Below, piece after piece: positions 25,203 to 37,308 of a stretch of DNA of 64,000 bases (position 1 is the stretch's first letter; each line of letters starts with the position of its first letter). The stretch is from Bhargavaea ginsengi (GTDB taxonomy: Bacteria > Bacillota > Bacilli > Bacillales_A > Planococcaceae). The notes beneath the pieces are model-generated. The model saw only the letters and a list, made by a program, of their open reading frames with translations. It was not told where the DNA came from and ran no database searches. The translations under genes were made by a program, and so were the position numbers. The DNA is taken from positions 401,714-465,713 of the forward strand of contig NZ_FNZF01000003.1 in NCBI RefSeq assembly GCF_900109165.1. The letters run 5' to 3'.

Positions 25203-26024
25203 CTACTGTTCTTCTTTGATGACTGGTTCGGAAAGTTTATCGAGAACCTTGCCGTCCACTGCGTTGACGAAGTGGTCAGCCGATGTGCCATCTTCCAATT
25301 CTATATGAATATGCCAGGTCGGTGCAAACACCTGTGTCTGGGTAAGCTGGACAATCGGCGAGTAGCCTAATTCCACATCGGTGATATTGGAACCGGGTTT
25401 CAGGACACCGGACGACCGGTACAGCGCATTGATCGCCTGAATTGGCGAATAAAGATCTTTCTCCACATCAAACTCCACCAGATTGTGGACCATCGTCTGC
25501 TCGTAGCCGGTGGCTTCCCGGTCTTCGTTCCACTGTACAATCAGTGTCGAATTTTCATTGTAATAGATTGTGCTGCCGTCATACTTCTGGAAGAAAGTCG
25601 CTGTCCGCTTTTCCTGATCAATTTCCCAAAGTGTATAGTCCTCGCCCTGCGGCACGTACTTCTCCAGGAAATCTTTAAAGCTCAGCTTGCCGTCGCCGTC
25701 CTCCAGACTGAAAGGCTCGTCCAGCTCGGAAACGAGCCTATGTTCGTCAATGATCCGGGGGGTTTGGCCGGACAGCTCCCTCAATTCTGCGGGATCGACC
25801 GGCTCCAGTTCGCCGGAAACATTAGATGCCATCTTGATCTCCGGGAGTTCTCCGTAGGTGATATCATCCCCGCTCAGACGGTCTTCAATGCTGTCTTTCC
25901 CGAGCACTTCCAGCTTGTCGAACCCATTGATCCGGTTCATATACAGCGAGAACAGGAAGACGTTCAGGATGGCGAATACGACGATGAAAATTGTCTTTGT
26001 CTTATTCCAGTCCACCCATGCCAC
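25203..26024 (-). CDS. walI: WalI (YycI), regulator of WalK
   Basis: 273 residues: one membrane segment near residues 10-28 ([19 protein letters not shown]) and an extracytoplasmic domain. WalH and WalI contact the WalK membrane segments and hold its activity down. The start overlaps the walH end by 23 bases. Confidence 0.93.
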   Translation of the reverse strand: MAWVDWNKTKTIFIVVFAILNVFLFSLYMNRINGFDKLEVLGKDSIEDRLSGDDITYGELPEIKMASNVSGELEPVDPAELRELSGQTPRIIDEHRLVSELDEPFSLEDGDGKLSFKDFLEKYVPQGEDYTLWEIDQEKRTATFFQKYDGSTIYYNENSTLIVQWNEDREATGYEQTMVHNLVEFDVEKDLYSPIQAINALYRSSGVLKPGSNITDVELGYSPIVQLTQTQVFAPTWHIHIELEDGTSADHFVNAVDGKVLDKLSEPVIKEEQ

Positions 26025-27330
26025 CTCCCGTTCCGGCTTTCTTCACGGATTGCCATTCCCCGTCTTCCTCGTAGAACCAAGCCGGTTCCAGCGTGTACGT
26101 GTTATTCGCATCATCTCGGCGGAGATCGTAGCCACGGACAATCTCCCCGACTTCGGCGAAGTCGACACTTTCTTCGGCACGGAGTTTTTCCGCCACATCC
26201 GTCCCCGGCAGAAGGACTTTTTCAGTCTCCTCAGGCAAAGGATTCGCCAGCACGTAATAGGGACGTGAGTAGCGGACAACCCTGCCGTCACCCCAAACTT
26301 GGGTGATATCGGTCCATGTCATCGTCTTATCGCTAAAGACGGGATAACCATCGACGATCAGCTGGTATTTGATCAGCTTGCGGATCGGATCCATGTAGGA
26401 AAGGACAAATTCATTAGTCCAGCCGCTATGGCCGTTGACATAATCCAGACTGTCGAGAAGCAGCTCACTCGGTATCGAGACGCCCTGGCTCTCGGCCTTC
26501 GTGTCTGTGAAACTCAATGTCCTCAGCTGCGTGTCGACAGTCATCTGGCGTTCGATGTCATAATAGATTTCCTTGTGCTCGCCGGACCTCTCCCGCTCGA
26601 CAAGACTCGGGTCGGGGAAGAGCGCATCCTTGAACTCGGACGGGCTGACCTCCTGCTGCTGCTGGATAAAGGTCAGGTTGCTGATCGGCTTGCTTTCCGC
26701 CGGCACATAAAGATTCAGGGCTTCCTCCCGCTCCACCGCGGCATACGGCTCAAACGCTTCCGCCCCGGCCGTCAGACTTTTCAGCCGTTCCTCGTCTATC
26801 TCTGATGCCTGGGCGGTGAATCTGCGCCCGCCTTCCCTTCCGATAAAGTGGACGAGGCCTCTGTCCGAATCTGTTTCGATGACAATTCGGCTGAAGCTCG
26901 CTTCATTCGTTACCGGCTCGCTGAATCGGAACAGATTGTCCGCGACTCCGAACGGTATGGGGGACCGGAAAAAGAGCGTCATGCTTTCCGGATGATTGAC
27001 GATGCTGTCCACTTCGTCAATGGTCACTTCCGGGTCAGCTTCCTGCAGATTTCTGAACGACCATGTCGACATGAAGTCCACCATCGTTTTAATGTTCTCT
27101 CTATCCGTGGTGCCGGTCATTCGGTCCCCGGAGTTGGCAATCAGCTTATACGGAAGAATGACATCACTCAGCTTCAGTTTCTCCGCGATGGTGACCTCTA
27201 CGGCCGGCGCCTGTTCGATCGGCTGGTAATTTGGCCTGAATGTCCAGATCGAGAATGTCAGCGTGATGCTCAGAAGAATGAGCAGAATGAGTACTGCCGT
27301 CTTGATAGGCTCTATATATTTCAATCCCAT
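26002..27330 (-). CDS. walH: WalH (YycH), regulator of WalK
   Basis: 442 residues with one N-terminal membrane segment (AVLILLILLSITLTFSIWTF, about 12-31) and a large outer domain. It works with WalI to restrain WalK. It overlaps walK by 10 bases and walI by 23, indicating a tightly coupled operon. Confidence 0.93.
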   Translation of the reverse strand: MGLKYIEPIKTAVLILLILLSITLTFSIWTFRPNYQPIEQAPAVEVTIAEKLKLSDVILPYKLIANSGDRMTGTTDRENIKTMVDFMSTWSFRNLQEADPEVTIDEVDSIVNHPESMTLFFRSPIPFGVADNLFRFSEPVTNEASFSRIVIETDSDRGLVHFIGREGGRRFTAQASEIDEERLKSLTAGAEAFEPYAAVEREEALNLYVPAESKPISNLTFIQQQQEVSPSEFKDALFPDPSLVERERSGEHKEIYYDIERQMTVDTQLRTLSFTDTKAESQGVSIPSELLLDSLDYVNGHSGWTNEFVLSYMDPIRKLIKYQLIVDGYPVFSDKTMTWTDITQVWGDGRVVRYSRPYYVLANPLPEETEKVLLPGTDVAEKLRAEESVDFAEVGEIVRGYDLRRDDANNTYTLEPAWFYEEDGEWQSVKKAGTGGGMGGLE

Positions 27331-29147
27331 TCACCCGCCTCTTCAACCTCGAATGGAAGCGTGAAGAAGATCGTCGTGCCTTTGCCTTCCTCACTCTCCG
27401 CCCAGATATGGCCGCCGTGTGCCTGGATCATTTCCTTGGCGATGGCAAGTCCCAGCCCCGTGCCGCCCATTGCGCGTGAACGGGCCTTGTCGGCGCGGTA
27501 GAACCGCTCGAAAATCCGCTTCACATTTGATTCCGGAATACCCATCCCTTCGTCGGAGACGGCTATTTTGATATGGTCATCCTCCGCCTGGACGGTAAAC
27601 CGGACATTGCCTCCGTCCGGTGAGTACTTCAAGGCATTGGAGATGATGTTGTCGATGACTTGGGTCATCTTGTCCATGTCGAGCTCTGTATACAGCGGTC
27701 CAGGCGGAATCAGCCTGACGAACTGGACGTCGTTGGATTTCATGAGCTCGAACCGGTCGATGATCCGGTGGAAGAACTTCACAAAGTCGACGATGTCGGT
27801 GTTCAGCTCATACTCTCGGCTATCCATTCGTGACAGCTGCAGAAGATCCGTGACGAGGCGGATCATCCGCTCCGTCTCGGTCTGTGTGACGTGCAGGAAG
27901 GAAGGTGCGATCTCCTCGTCTTTCCACGCGCCGTCAGCCAGCGCCTCGAGATAGCTCCTCATCGAGGTGAGCGGGGTGCGCAGCTCATGCGACACGTTGG
28001 AAACGAATTCCCGGCGCTCCATCTCGATTTTCTCCTGCTCGGTGATATCATGCAGGACAACGATCAGGCCGTTCACAAACCCGGTTTCCTTCTGGATCAC
28101 GGAGAAATTCGCCCGCAGGATATAGGGCCCCTCCTCGTTGCTGAAGTCGATCGTGATCGGATCCTGCATATCGACGAGGTCCTCAAAAGTTTGTTCCTGC
28201 TCAAGTCCGAGCACGGCCGGCACAGGACGGTTCAGCACATGTTCGCGCGGGACGCCCAGCATATCGAGCGCCGTGTCGTTGATCAGGATGATGCGCCCTT
28301 TCCGGTCAGTCGAAATAACTCCGTCGGTCATATTGGACAGGACAGACGCCAGCTTCCTCCGCTCGGACTCCGTCGAGGACTGTGCTTCCTGGAGTCTTGT
28401 CGTCAGATGGTTGAACGCCTTCGCCAGGTCACCGATCTCATCCTGGCCGTATACCCGTACCTTCCGGGCGAAGTTCCCTTTTGCCATGGCGCTCGCCTGC
28501 TTGGTCATGTCGGCGATCGGGCGGGTGATCGTCTGGGCAAGGAGGATGCCCAGGATCACGGTGATCCCGAGGGAAAAAGCAGTCCCGCCGGCAAGGATCT
28601 GGTTGATGTCGTTGATCTGGCCGAATACCTTCTCAATGTCCGACTGGATGTACACGGATGCGATTACTTCGTCACCGGAAACAACCGGCATTGCCAGCCC
28701 CCAAATCCGGCGCTGTGAAGGTTCATCCAAGTAGGTTTTGCTGAATTGGGTACCTGACTGGATAGAATTCCGGACGAGTTCGTCCGCTGTTCGCTGGTTG
28801 ACAAGATGCTGGTTTTCATATTCCGATGTGGCGAGAATCCGCATCTTGGAGTCGATGACTCTCACTTCGATAATATCATCGGAGGAAAAACCGGAAAGGA
28901 CCGTATGGAGACTCTCCTCCGGGGAGGGGTCTTCCTCGGTCCTTTGCCGTGTCAATTCCTCCCTGACACTGAATACCAGGAGGTTCACCCGGTCCTCGAT
29001 AGATTCCTCGAAGTTTTCCTTCAGCGTCTTCTCGAGTTCCTGGGCAAAGTAGATACCGATGATCTGCATCGCGATCAGGATGAGAAGAACGTACATCAGA
29101 ACAAACTTCAGATGAATGGACCGGAAAAAGCTGACTTTCTGCATCAA
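27321..29147 (-). CDS. walK: Sensor histidine kinase WalK (YycG)
   Basis: 608 residues: membrane segment about 13-33, extracellular Cache-like sensor about 34-183, second segment about 184-205, HAMP to about 257, PAS about 260-372, then the kinase with phospho-acceptor H387 in FVSNVSHELRTPL and ATPase motifs NIISNALKYSPDGG, DEGMGIPE and GGTGLGLAI. It senses cell-wall state at the division site and phosphorylates WalR; the pair is essential in B. subtilis and S. aureus. Confidence 0.97.
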   Translation of the reverse strand: MMQKVSFFRSIHLKFVLMYVLLILIAMQIIGIYFAQELEKTLKENFEESIEDRVNLLVFSVREELTRQRTEEDPSPEESLHTVLSGFSSDDIIEVRVIDSKMRILATSEYENQHLVNQRTADELVRNSIQSGTQFSKTYLDEPSQRRIWGLAMPVVSGDEVIASVYIQSDIEKVFGQINDINQILAGGTAFSLGITVILGILLAQTITRPIADMTKQASAMAKGNFARKVRVYGQDEIGDLAKAFNHLTTRLQEAQSSTESERRKLASVLSNMTDGVISTDRKGRIILINDTALDMLGVPREHVLNRPVPAVLGLEQEQTFEDLVDMQDPITIDFSNEEGPYILRANFSVIQKETGFVNGLIVVLHDITEQEKIEMERREFVSNVSHELRTPLTSMRSYLEALADGAWKDEEIAPSFLHVTQTETERMIRLVTDLLQLSRMDSREYELNTDIVDFVKFFHRIIDRFELMKSNDVQFVRLIPPGPLYTELDMDKMTQVIDNIISNALKYSPDGGNVRFTVQAEDDHIKIAVSDEGMGIPESNVKRIFERFYRADKARSRAMGGTGLGLAIAKEMIQAHGGHIWAESEEGKGTTIFFTLPFEVEEAGEWD

Positions 29148-29150
29148 AGG

Positions 29151-29858
29151 TTACTCCTGTTCCGGATTTCTCAGGTAATAGCCAACACCGCGCCTTGTCA
29201 CAATCCATGCCGGATGGCTCGGGCTGTCCTCGATTTTCTCGCGGAGACGGCGGATCGTCACGTCGACGGTCCGAACATCCCCGAAGTAGTCGTAGCCCCA
29301 GACTGTCTGGAGCAGGTGTTCACGCGTCATCACCTGGCCAATGTGCTTTGATAAATAGTGAAGCAGTTCGAATTCCCTGTGCGTGAGCTCGATCTGCTCG
29401 CCGCGCTTCTGGACGAGGTACGCGTCAGGCTGGATCGTCAGATGTCCGATGGTAATGTCATTGGACACTTCCTCTTCCGTATCAGCCGGAGCGGCCTGAT
29501 GGCGCCGCATATTGGCTTTCACGCGCGCGATCAGCTCGCGGGTACTGAACGGCTTGGTGACATAGTCATCCGCTCCGAGCTCAAGTCCGAGGACCTTGTC
29601 GATTTCGGAGTCCTTCGCTGTCAGCATGATGATCGGGAAATCATATTTCTTGCGCAATTCACGGCATACTTCCATGCCATCCTTCTTGGGCAGCATGATA
29701 TCGAGCAGCGCAAGATCAGGCACGGTTTCTTCAACTTTTGCCAGCGCCTCTTCACCGTCATATGCCGTAATGACGTTATAGCCCTCTTTTTTCAGATTGA
29801 ACTGGAGGATGTCCGCAATTGGCTTTTCATCATCCACTACAAGAATCGTCTTGTCCAT
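29151..29858 (-). CDS. walR: Response regulator WalR (YycF)
   Basis: 235 residues, OmpR/PhoB class. Receiver with D9/D10, phospho-acceptor D53 ([13 protein letters not shown]) and conserved Lys in YVTKPFS; winged-helix DNA-binding domain about 130-232 ([28 protein letters not shown]). It controls autolysin and wall-synthesis genes. First gene of the wal operon, 3 bases before walK. Confidence 0.98.
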   Translation of the reverse strand: MDKTILVVDDEKPIADILQFNLKKEGYNVITAYDGEEALAKVEETVPDLALLDIMLPKKDGMEVCRELRKKYDFPIIMLTAKDSEIDKVLGLELGADDYVTKPFSTRELIARVKANMRRHQAAPADTEEEVSNDITIGHLTIQPDAYLVQKRGEQIELTHREFELLHYLSKHIGQVMTREHLLQTVWGYDYFGDVRTVDVTIRRLREKIEDSPSHPAWIVTRRGVGYYLRNPEQE

Positions 29859-30002
29859 GATGGTCTTCCCTTCTCGTTATCAGGTCAATGCCCGTTTCCT
29901 TTATGCTATCACGAGATTGCAAGTTCCGCATCTTTGCGGTGCAGGTCTCAACCTATTTATATACCCTCCGGAATGAATTACGGTAAGCGGTGCAGCATCT
30001 GT

Positions 30003-30072
30003 CGAATCCGGGAAATAATTGCCTTATTTCCCGGGCAATAATCGCCTCCGGACGACATATTTCCCGAGAATA
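30003..30072. promoter_or_regulatory. Cluster of Noc-binding-site-like sequences
   Basis: The B. subtilis Noc site is ATTTCCCGGGAAAT. Here ATTTCCCGGGCAAT (30026-30039) matches 13 of 14, ATTTCCCGAGAATA (30059-30072) matches 11 of 14, and a half site CCGGGAAAT lies at 30008-30016. A noc gene is present in this window. Confidence 0.5.
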
Positions 30073-30093
30073 TGCCGTGAAATATTTAGTCTT

Positions 30094-30122
30094 AAAAAAA
30101 CGGCAGGCCCCCCGGCCTGCCG
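30094..30122 (-). terminator. Terminator of the M23 peptidase gene
   Basis: CGGCAGGCC/GGCCTGCCG stem with a 4-base loop, followed on the minus strand by a seven-T run. Confidence 0.95.
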
Positions 30123-30135
30123 TCCTCCAATACGA

Positions 30136-31596
30136 TTACCGCTTTAGCACAGTTAGCGGATTGATGAGTTCCCCGTTTTTGCGCACTTCGAAGTGAAGAT
30201 GCACGCCGGTGGAATTTCCTGTGTTGCCCATTACGCCAAGTTTCTGGCCTTGGAGAAGCTTTTGGCCCGGTTTGACGCTGATCGACGATAGGTGGGCATA
30301 CAGTGTCGTATAGCCGTTTCCGTGGTCGACGACGACCCGGTTTCCGAATCCTCCTTGAGGACCGGTCGCCTTGACGGTTCCCGCGTCAGATGCAAGGATG
30401 TCCTTACCAGACGGGCGGGCGATGTCAATACCGTTGTGCTGGCGGCCCCAGCGAGGCCCCTTCTTGCTCGAGATATACCCGCCCTGCGCAGGCCATGCAA
30501 AGTGCCCTGTGGCAGCGCCAGGCACGGCTTTTGTGCCGTTCAGGATAATTTCATCCACCGGTTCCTCGACAACTTTGTCTTCAAGCACTTCCTCGGACAT
30601 TTTCTTCCCGTTCACTGTCTCAGTGACCGTCAGCATCTCTTTCCTGCCGTCTTTTCCGGCCTGGGAAACCTTATTCTGGCCCTTCAGAATGTTCGGGTCA
30701 TCTTTAGCGACCTTCTTGTGGGCGATCGCGGTGGCTTCCTTGTGTTTCCGCGACACTGTGACCTCCACGTACGGTTCGTCAACGAGGATTTTCACGGAAT
30801 CACCCGGAACGAGATCAGCCTGTTGATCCATTTCCGGATTCAGTTCAATGAGCTGCTCCAGATCCATGCCGTGCATTTCTGCGACCGATCCGGGAGTATC
30901 GCCTTCTGCAGCTGTGTAGTCCTGCTCGACAGGTCTTCCGGAAAGCAGAAGGTCGAGTGCCTCCTCTTCCGTCATGATGTTATCCGGAGCGGTATAAACC
31001 TCCTTGGCCTGAAGATCAGCTTTCAGGGACAGATCCGTCACCACTGTCTGTCCTGCTTCAGGCTCCGGAAAATCGCCGTCTTCCCGTGCGGCTTCATAGC
31101 CGTCCAGTTCTTCCTCTGTCATATGGGTCAGCTTGACGCCGCGGATCACCCGTTCGAATGCCCCGGTATCCTTCAGGTGAAACAAGGTTTCATCACCTAT
31201 TCGGACAGCGACCGACTGCGCTTCGACGGCAAGTGACTCTCCCAGGGTTTCCTTTACGGTTTCCTCATCTGCCGTTTCGGGATTTCCGAACACTTTCTCT
31301 TTAACGACATTCAGGTCCCTGCCAACGACCAGATCAAGGTCTTCGTGGGCTGCTTCAGCCTCGGCCTTTTTCTCATCCACCGCATGGTTGACGACTTCCG
31401 GGCTTTTGACGGTCCCGATATATTCACCATTCTCATAAACATGATACTGATCATGCAGGCTTTCCTTTGCGAAGCCCGTCCCGGTGAAGAGAAGGGATCC
31501 CATAAGTACAGCCAACGAAACTTTCCTGATTTTCCCCGTCCTCTTCCGTCCAGTGGATGGAGAATTTCCTCGGGTATTATCTGTGTTTCCTGTCAT
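30136..31596 (-). CDS. M23 family metallopeptidase with LysM and G5 domains
   Basis: 486 residues exported by an N-terminal signal/anchor segment (VSLAVLMGSLLFTGTGFA after a basic start). A long linker region is followed by a LysM-like module (about 233-283, YTAAEGDTPGSVAEMHGMD), a G5-type domain (about 285-358) and a C-terminal peptidase M23 domain. The zinc site is visible as RQHNGIDIA and HLHFEV. It cleaves peptide cross-links in peptidoglycan; the position next to walR is common and such enzymes are often WalR-controlled, though no WalR box was found. Confidence 0.93.
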   Translation of the reverse strand: MTGNTDNTRGNSPSTGRKRTGKIRKVSLAVLMGSLLFTGTGFAKESLHDQYHVYENGEYIGTVKSPEVVNHAVDEKKAEAEAAHEDLDLVVGRDLNVVKEKVFGNPETADEETVKETLGESLAVEAQSVAVRIGDETLFHLKDTGAFERVIRGVKLTHMTEEELDGYEAAREDGDFPEPEAGQTVVTDLSLKADLQAKEVYTAPDNIMTEEEALDLLLSGRPVEQDYTAAEGDTPGSVAEMHGMDLEQLIELNPEMDQQADLVPGDSVKILVDEPYVEVTVSRKHKEATAIAHKKVAKDDPNILKGQNKVSQAGKDGRKEMLTVTETVNGKKMSEEVLEDKVVEEPVDEIILNGTKAVPGAATGHFAWPAQGGYISSKKGPRWGRQHNGIDIARPSGKDILASDAGTVKATGPQGGFGNRVVVDHGNGYTTLYAHLSSISVKPGQKLLQGQKLGVMGNTGNSTGVHLHFEVRKNGELINPLTVLKR

Positions 31597-32088
31597 CTCA
31601 TTCCCTTGTCCTTTCTAGGTTTCTCTATCTATATCTCTGTATTTATAATCTCAGCCTTAGCTACTTTAACAGTTCATATATATAGGAACAAGAAATATGG
31701 GTCGTTTGTAATGCAAATGTAAAACGGGACCCAATACCCAGTGGACATTCCAGAATATTCGTCTATTATTTCGGTGAAATGACAAGCGTAACGAACAAAT
31801 CAAAGCTGATAAGGTGCCAATTTCCTTCTGCTCATGCAAGAAACGGCAAAAACCGCTCTCCGGAATGGAGAGCGGCGGCTGCTGAAATAACACGATTACC
31901 TGATTGTAGCGGAGGGCCCGAGACTCCTGCGGGAACAGCGGGCCAGGCGAGACCCCGCAGGACGAAGTCCGAGGAGGCTTGCGGGCCGTCCGCGGGCTTG
32001 CGGGCGCCGTCACGAAGAACGGGGTCTGTGACCAAAGCTCCGCTTTGGTCGGCCTGTAGCGAAAACCAGTCTTTCTCTTTATATAGCC
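31597..32088. other. Intergenic between purA and the M23 gene
   Basis: The right part holds GC-rich repeat copy B (31902-32070). A second hairpin-like segment (CGCTCTCCGGAATGGAGAGCG, 31855-31875 region) precedes it. The left part, about 31600-31850, is more AT-rich and probably carries the promoter of the M23 gene. No credible gene. Confidence 0.5.
31902..32070 (+). repeat. Dispersed GC-rich intergenic repeat, copy B
   Basis: Starts GATTGTAGCGGAGGGCCC, then GAGACTCCTGCGGGAA, GACCCCGCAGGACGAAG, GAGGAGGCTTGCGGGCC and CCGCGGGC, and ends near CTGTAGCGAAAACC. The GACTCCTGCGGG...CCCGCAGGA and similar arms allow a branched hairpin. Confidence 0.75.
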
Positions 32089-33375
32089 TTAGCGCCAGAC
32101 GCTCTTGATGATATTGGTCTGCGTGCGGTCAGGACCGACCGAGAAGATGGAGATCTGGACGCCTGTCAGCTGAGCGATCCGCTCCAGATAATGGCGTGCA
32201 TTCTCCGGAAGCTCGTCAAGAGAACGAACACCCGTGATATCCTGGCTCCAACCCGGCATCTCTTCATAGACCGGCTCGCAGTCGTCCAGCACCCGGAGGT
32301 TCGCCGGGTATTCGGTGATCAGCTCGCCTTTATAGCGATAGGCTGTGCAGATCTTGACGGTATCCAGACCTGTCAGAACATCGATGGAGTTAACCGTCAG
32401 ATCGGTCAGCCCGCTCACACGGCGCGCATGGCGGACGACAACACTGTCGAACCAGCCGATGCGGCGCGGACGGCCCGTTGTCGTGCCGTATTCCTTGCCC
32501 ACTTCACGGATGCGGTCGCCGACTTCATCGAACAGTTCAGTCGGGAACGGCCCATCGCCGACACGTGACGTGTAAGCCTTGCAGACACCGACAACATGGT
32601 CGATTTTCGTCGGGCCGACACCTGCGCCGATCGTGACACCGCCGGCAACCGGGTTCGACGAGGTGACAAACGGGTACGTCCCCTGGTCGATGTCGAGCAT
32701 GACGCCCTGCGCGCCTTCGAAGAGGACACGGCGGCCGTCGTCCAATGCATCGTTCAGCACTTTCGATGTATCCGTCACATACTGTGCGATCTTCTGCCCG
32801 TACTCGTAGTACTCGTCGAGGATATCTTCCACTTTGAAGCCTTCCGTCTCATAGAACTTCTCAAGAAGACGGTTTTTCTCCTTGAGGTTACGGGTCAGCT
32901 TCTCTTCGAAGACTTCCTTATCAAGAAGGTCGGCGATCCGGATGCCGATCCGTCCGGCCTTGTCCATATAGGCCGGACCGATTCCCTTTCCGGTCGTGCC
33001 GATCTTGTTGTCTCCCTTGCGGAGTTCCTCGACTTCATCCAGCTTGATGTGGTAGGGCAGGATGACGTGCGCCCGGTTCGAGATGCGGAGGTTCTCCGTC
33101 TCGACTCCGCGGGCATGGAGCCCTTCCAGCTCGGTGACAAGCGCCTTCGGGTCGACAACCATCCCGTTGCCGATAACCGAAATTTTATCCTTGTAGAAAA
33201 TTCCCGACGGAATCAGGTGAAGCTTATACGTCTCTCCGCCGAAAATGATCGTATGGCCTGCGTTGTTTCCGCCCTGATAACGGGAGATGACCTCCGAGTT
33301 TTCCGACAGGAAATCGGTGATCTTCCCTTTTCCTTCGTCTCCCCACTGCGTTCCGACTACCACCACTGATGGCAT
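32089..33375 (-). CDS. purA: Adenylosuccinate synthase PurA
   Basis: 428 residues; GTP-dependent joining of IMP and aspartate, first step to AMP. N-terminal P-loop segment [17 protein letters not shown], then [20 protein letters not shown] and [10 protein letters not shown] are all present. The frame is open upstream for 39 more codons, but ATG 33375 has GGAGGTG eight bases upstream and gives the family N-terminus (MPSVVVVG). A sigma-A promoter lies 60-80 bases before it. Confidence 0.97.
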   Translation of the reverse strand: MPSVVVVGTQWGDEGKGKITDFLSENSEVISRYQGGNNAGHTIIFGGETYKLHLIPSGIFYKDKISVIGNGMVVDPKALVTELEGLHARGVETENLRISNRAHVILPYHIKLDEVEELRKGDNKIGTTGKGIGPAYMDKAGRIGIRIADLLDKEVFEEKLTRNLKEKNRLLEKFYETEGFKVEDILDEYYEYGQKIAQYVTDTSKVLNDALDDGRRVLFEGAQGVMLDIDQGTYPFVTSSNPVAGGVTIGAGVGPTKIDHVVGVCKAYTSRVGDGPFPTELFDEVGDRIREVGKEYGTTTGRPRRIGWFDSVVVRHARRVSGLTDLTVNSIDVLTGLDTVKICTAYRYKGELITEYPANLRVLDDCEPVYEEMPGWSQDITGVRSLDELPENARHYLERIAQLTGVQISIFSVGPDRTQTNIIKSVWR

Positions 33376-33430
33376 AGATCTGCACCTCCGATGGACGGCC
33401 TGTTGTTCACGTCCGATTTCAAACAGATAT

Positions 33431-33459
33431 AGTGTACCAATGATCCGGTAACGGGTCAA
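33431..33459 (-). promoter_or_regulatory. purA: Promoter of purA
   Basis: Minus strand TTGACC, 17 bases, TACACT preceded by TGG (extended -10). The upstream side directly abuts the dnaB terminator hairpin, whose CCGAAC/GTTCGG arms resemble PurR box cores. Confidence 0.65.
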
Positions 33460-33460
33460 G

Positions 33461-33508
33461 AAAAACCCGAACGCACAGATGCACTCCAGCATCGAACGTT
33501 CGGGTTTT
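33461..33508 (-). terminator. dnaB terminator, possibly doubling as a PurR operator
   Basis: Minus strand AAAACCCGAACG and CGTTCGGGTTTTT form a stem with a T-run, five bases past the dnaB stop. The arms contain CCGAAC cores like PurR boxes, but the spacing between them is longer than the usual 16-17 bases. Confidence 0.75.
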
Positions 33509-33512
33509 AAAG

Positions 33513-34865
<1,353 letters not shown>

Positions 34866-34877
34866 TCCGTTCTCTCC

Positions 34878-35324
34878 TTATTCTTCCGTCACGTGCACCT
34901 TGAGCGTCGCAGTGACGTCCGGATGGAGCTTGATCGGAACATTGGTGTAGCCGAGTGCGCGAATGGCATCCGGAAGGTCCATCTTCCGCTTGTCGATCTT
35001 GATGCCCTGCTGCTTTTCAAGCGCCGAAGCGATCTGCTTCGTCGTGATCGAGCCGAACAGCCGGCCGCCCTCACCCGATTTCGCCTTGAGCTCAACCGTC
35101 AGCTGCTCGAGTTGGCCCTTCAGGTTATTTGCATCGGCCAGTTCTTCGGCAGCATCTTTCTCGGCGCGTTTTTTCTGGCCTTCGAGCTTGCTCATATTCG
35201 CTGCTGTCGCTTCGACGGCGACATTGTTCTTGAACAGGAAGTTCTGTGCGTAACCGACGGAGACTTCCTTGATGTCTCCTTTTTTCGCCTTGCCTTTTAC
35301 GTCTTTGAGGAAGATTACTTTCAT
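34878..35324 (-). CDS. rplI: Ribosomal protein L9
   Basis: 148 residues: N-terminal domain [21 protein letters not shown] with the L9 signature [17 protein letters not shown], a long central helix and a C-terminal 23S-binding domain. Start overlaps the gdpP stop by 4 bases. Confidence 0.98.
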   Translation of the reverse strand: MKVIFLKDVKGKAKKGDIKEVSVGYAQNFLFKNNVAVEATAANMSKLEGQKKRAEKDAAEELADANNLKGQLEQLTVELKAKSGEGGRLFGSITTKQIASALEKQQGIKIDKRKMDLPDAIRALGYTNVPIKLHPDVTATLKVHVTEE

Positions 35325-37297
35325 TCTTCTGTTCCCCCTTCTGTCATTTCATATATCGTATCTGTCAGCATGGCCAGTGCCTCACTGACAGAGTCCGTAT
35401 CGAGTTGTGCCGCTGCATTGGTGAGGTGTCCGCCTCCGCCAAGCCTTTCCGCGATCAGCTGGACATTCAGGTCTCCTAGAGAACGTGCGCTGATGCCGAC
35501 CCGTCCTTCAGGCCGGAGTGCCACGACAAACGACGCGACGACGCCCTTCATCGTGAGCAGCGTATCCGCTGTCTGGGCGACGAGGACCGGACTGTGCACC
35601 TGGCCTTCGGCTCCGTGCGCAATGGCGATGCCGCCCTCGAGAATATCCACCGTCCGGATGATGTCCGCCCGTTCCAGATACGTGCCGATGTCTTCCCTCA
35701 TGAACCGCTGGATCAGAACCGTATCGGCTCCGTTAGAACGGAGGTAGGAAGCCGCCTCAAATGTACGGGAGCCCGTCCTGAGTGTAAAGCTCTTCGTATC
35801 GACGACGATGCCGGCCAGCATCGTGGTGGCCTCGAGCGGCAGAATTTTTTCGCCCTTCGGCTGGTATTCAAGGAGTTCTGTTATGAGCTCAGCCGTCGAG
35901 GATGCATACGGCTCCATATAGACGAGCAAAGTATCTTCAATGAATTCCTCACCGCGCCGGTGATGGTCGATGACGACTGTTTTTTCCGCCTTGCCCAGGA
36001 GCCTTTCGTCTACGACGAAATTCGGACGGTGCGTATCTACGATGACGAGGAGTGTCCGGTCCGTGATGATGCCGAGTGCATCATCCGGCGTGATAAAGTG
36101 CCGGTACAGGTCCGGCTCCGAGCGGATTTCTTCCATGAGGCGGAGGACGCTTGCGTCGAGCTCGTCCGGATTGATGACGACATAGCCTTCGACGCCGTTG
36201 AGATGCGCCATCCTGCGCACGCCGACAGCCGCCCCGATGGCATCCATGTCGGGCAGCTTGTGGCCCATGATGACCACTTTGTCGCTTTCCTGGATCAGGT
36301 CGCGCAGTGCATGTGAGATGACGCGCGCACGGACCCGCGTACGCTTCTCGACGGGATTTGTCTTGCCTCCGTAGAATTTGACACGGCCGCTCGGCTGCTT
36401 GATCGCCACCTGGTCGCCTCCGCGCCCGAGGACGAGATCAAGGCCGGACTGGGCGAGTTCCCCCAGCTCCGGGAGAGAAGCGGAGTCAGCTCCGATTCCG
36501 ATGGAGAGGGTGAGTGCCGAGCTTTCCCTTGCCGTCTCTTCACGGATTGAATCGAGAACGCGGAACTTGTCTTTCTCGAGATCGTGGAGGATCGACTCGT
36601 TCAGGACGGCGAGGAAACGGTCAGAGCTGAACCGTTTCACATAAATGCCGTATTCGGCGCCCCAGTCGTTGATGCGGGTGGTCACCAGGCTGTTCAGCCT
36701 GCTTTTCGTCTGGTCGTCCATGCCGGAGGAAAGCTCGTCATAGTTATCGACCAGTATCATGCCGAGCACAGTCCGGTCGGCATAGTAAAGCGTTTCGATT
36801 TCCAGCTGTTCGGTGATGTCGAACAGATAGAACAGCTTTTCATCCGGCTTGTAGATGACCTTGTATTTCCGGTTGCCGAGGGAGAGAACCCCTTCATGAT
36901 CGGCTCCGTCCTTGATGAAGGTCTTGAAATCCTCAGACAGCCCGAACAGCTCCTCGCCGATGAGCGTGTCGTGCTCAAGCAGCTGGGACATGTAGGGGTT
37001 TGCCCACTCGATCGTGAACTGGTCGTTGATGAGGATGATGCCGATCGGCATTTCGAGGAGTGCTTCCTCACCGACCTTCTTCATCCGGACGGACAGGTTC
37101 TCGATATGCTTTTCGGTCTCCGCATAGGTCCTCGCTTCCATCCGCCAGGCGGCTGCAAGTGCAAGGACGGCGACGATCAGCCATGCGACGGCCGCCCATT
37201 GATTATAAATCCAGATCGGGACGGTCGCCCCGAGAAAAAGCACCGTCAGGACCGCAAGCGGTGTCCGTATCGGCCGTTGTCTGAAAAAACTTCCCAT
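35321..37297 (-). CDS. gdpP: Cyclic-di-AMP phosphodiesterase GdpP
   Basis: 658 residues: two membrane segments in the first 50, a PAS domain (about 80-165), a degenerate GGDEF domain (about 170-300) and a DHH/DHHA1 phosphodiesterase. The active site shows [20 protein letters not shown] and VIDHHRR, and the DHHA1 end has RLGGGGH. It hydrolyses c-di-AMP to pApA and tunes potassium and wall homeostasis. Between yybS and rplI, as in other Bacillales. Confidence 0.96.
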   Translation of the reverse strand: MGSFFRQRPIRTPLAVLTVLFLGATVPIWIYNQWAAVAWLIVAVLALAAAWRMEARTYAETEKHIENLSVRMKKVGEEALLEMPIGIILINDQFTIEWANPYMSQLLEHDTLIGEELFGLSEDFKTFIKDGADHEGVLSLGNRKYKVIYKPDEKLFYLFDITEQLEIETLYYADRTVLGMILVDNYDELSSGMDDQTKSRLNSLVTTRINDWGAEYGIYVKRFSSDRFLAVLNESILHDLEKDKFRVLDSIREETARESSALTLSIGIGADSASLPELGELAQSGLDLVLGRGGDQVAIKQPSGRVKFYGGKTNPVEKRTRVRARVISHALRDLIQESDKVVIMGHKLPDMDAIGAAVGVRRMAHLNGVEGYVVINPDELDASVLRLMEEIRSEPDLYRHFITPDDALGIITDRTLLVIVDTHRPNFVVDERLLGKAEKTVVIDHHRRGEEFIEDTLLVYMEPYASSTAELITELLEYQPKGEKILPLEATTMLAGIVVDTKSFTLRTGSRTFEAASYLRSNGADTVLIQRFMREDIGTYLERADIIRTVDILEGGIAIAHGAEGQVHSPVLVAQTADTLLTMKGVVASFVVALRPEGRVGISARSLGDLNVQLIAERLGGGGHLTNAAAQLDTDSVSEALAMLTDTIYEMTEGGTEE

Positions 37298-37308
37298 TCG
37301 TCAGCCAC

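Noticed and set aside
31597..31720. WalR box in front of the M23 peptidase gene
   Set aside because: Only one TGTTAA half was found; no second half at 5-bp spacing.
33376..33492. N-terminal extension of PurA
   Set aside because: The extension overlaps the promoter and dnaB terminator; ATG 33375 has the ribosome binding site and family N-terminus.
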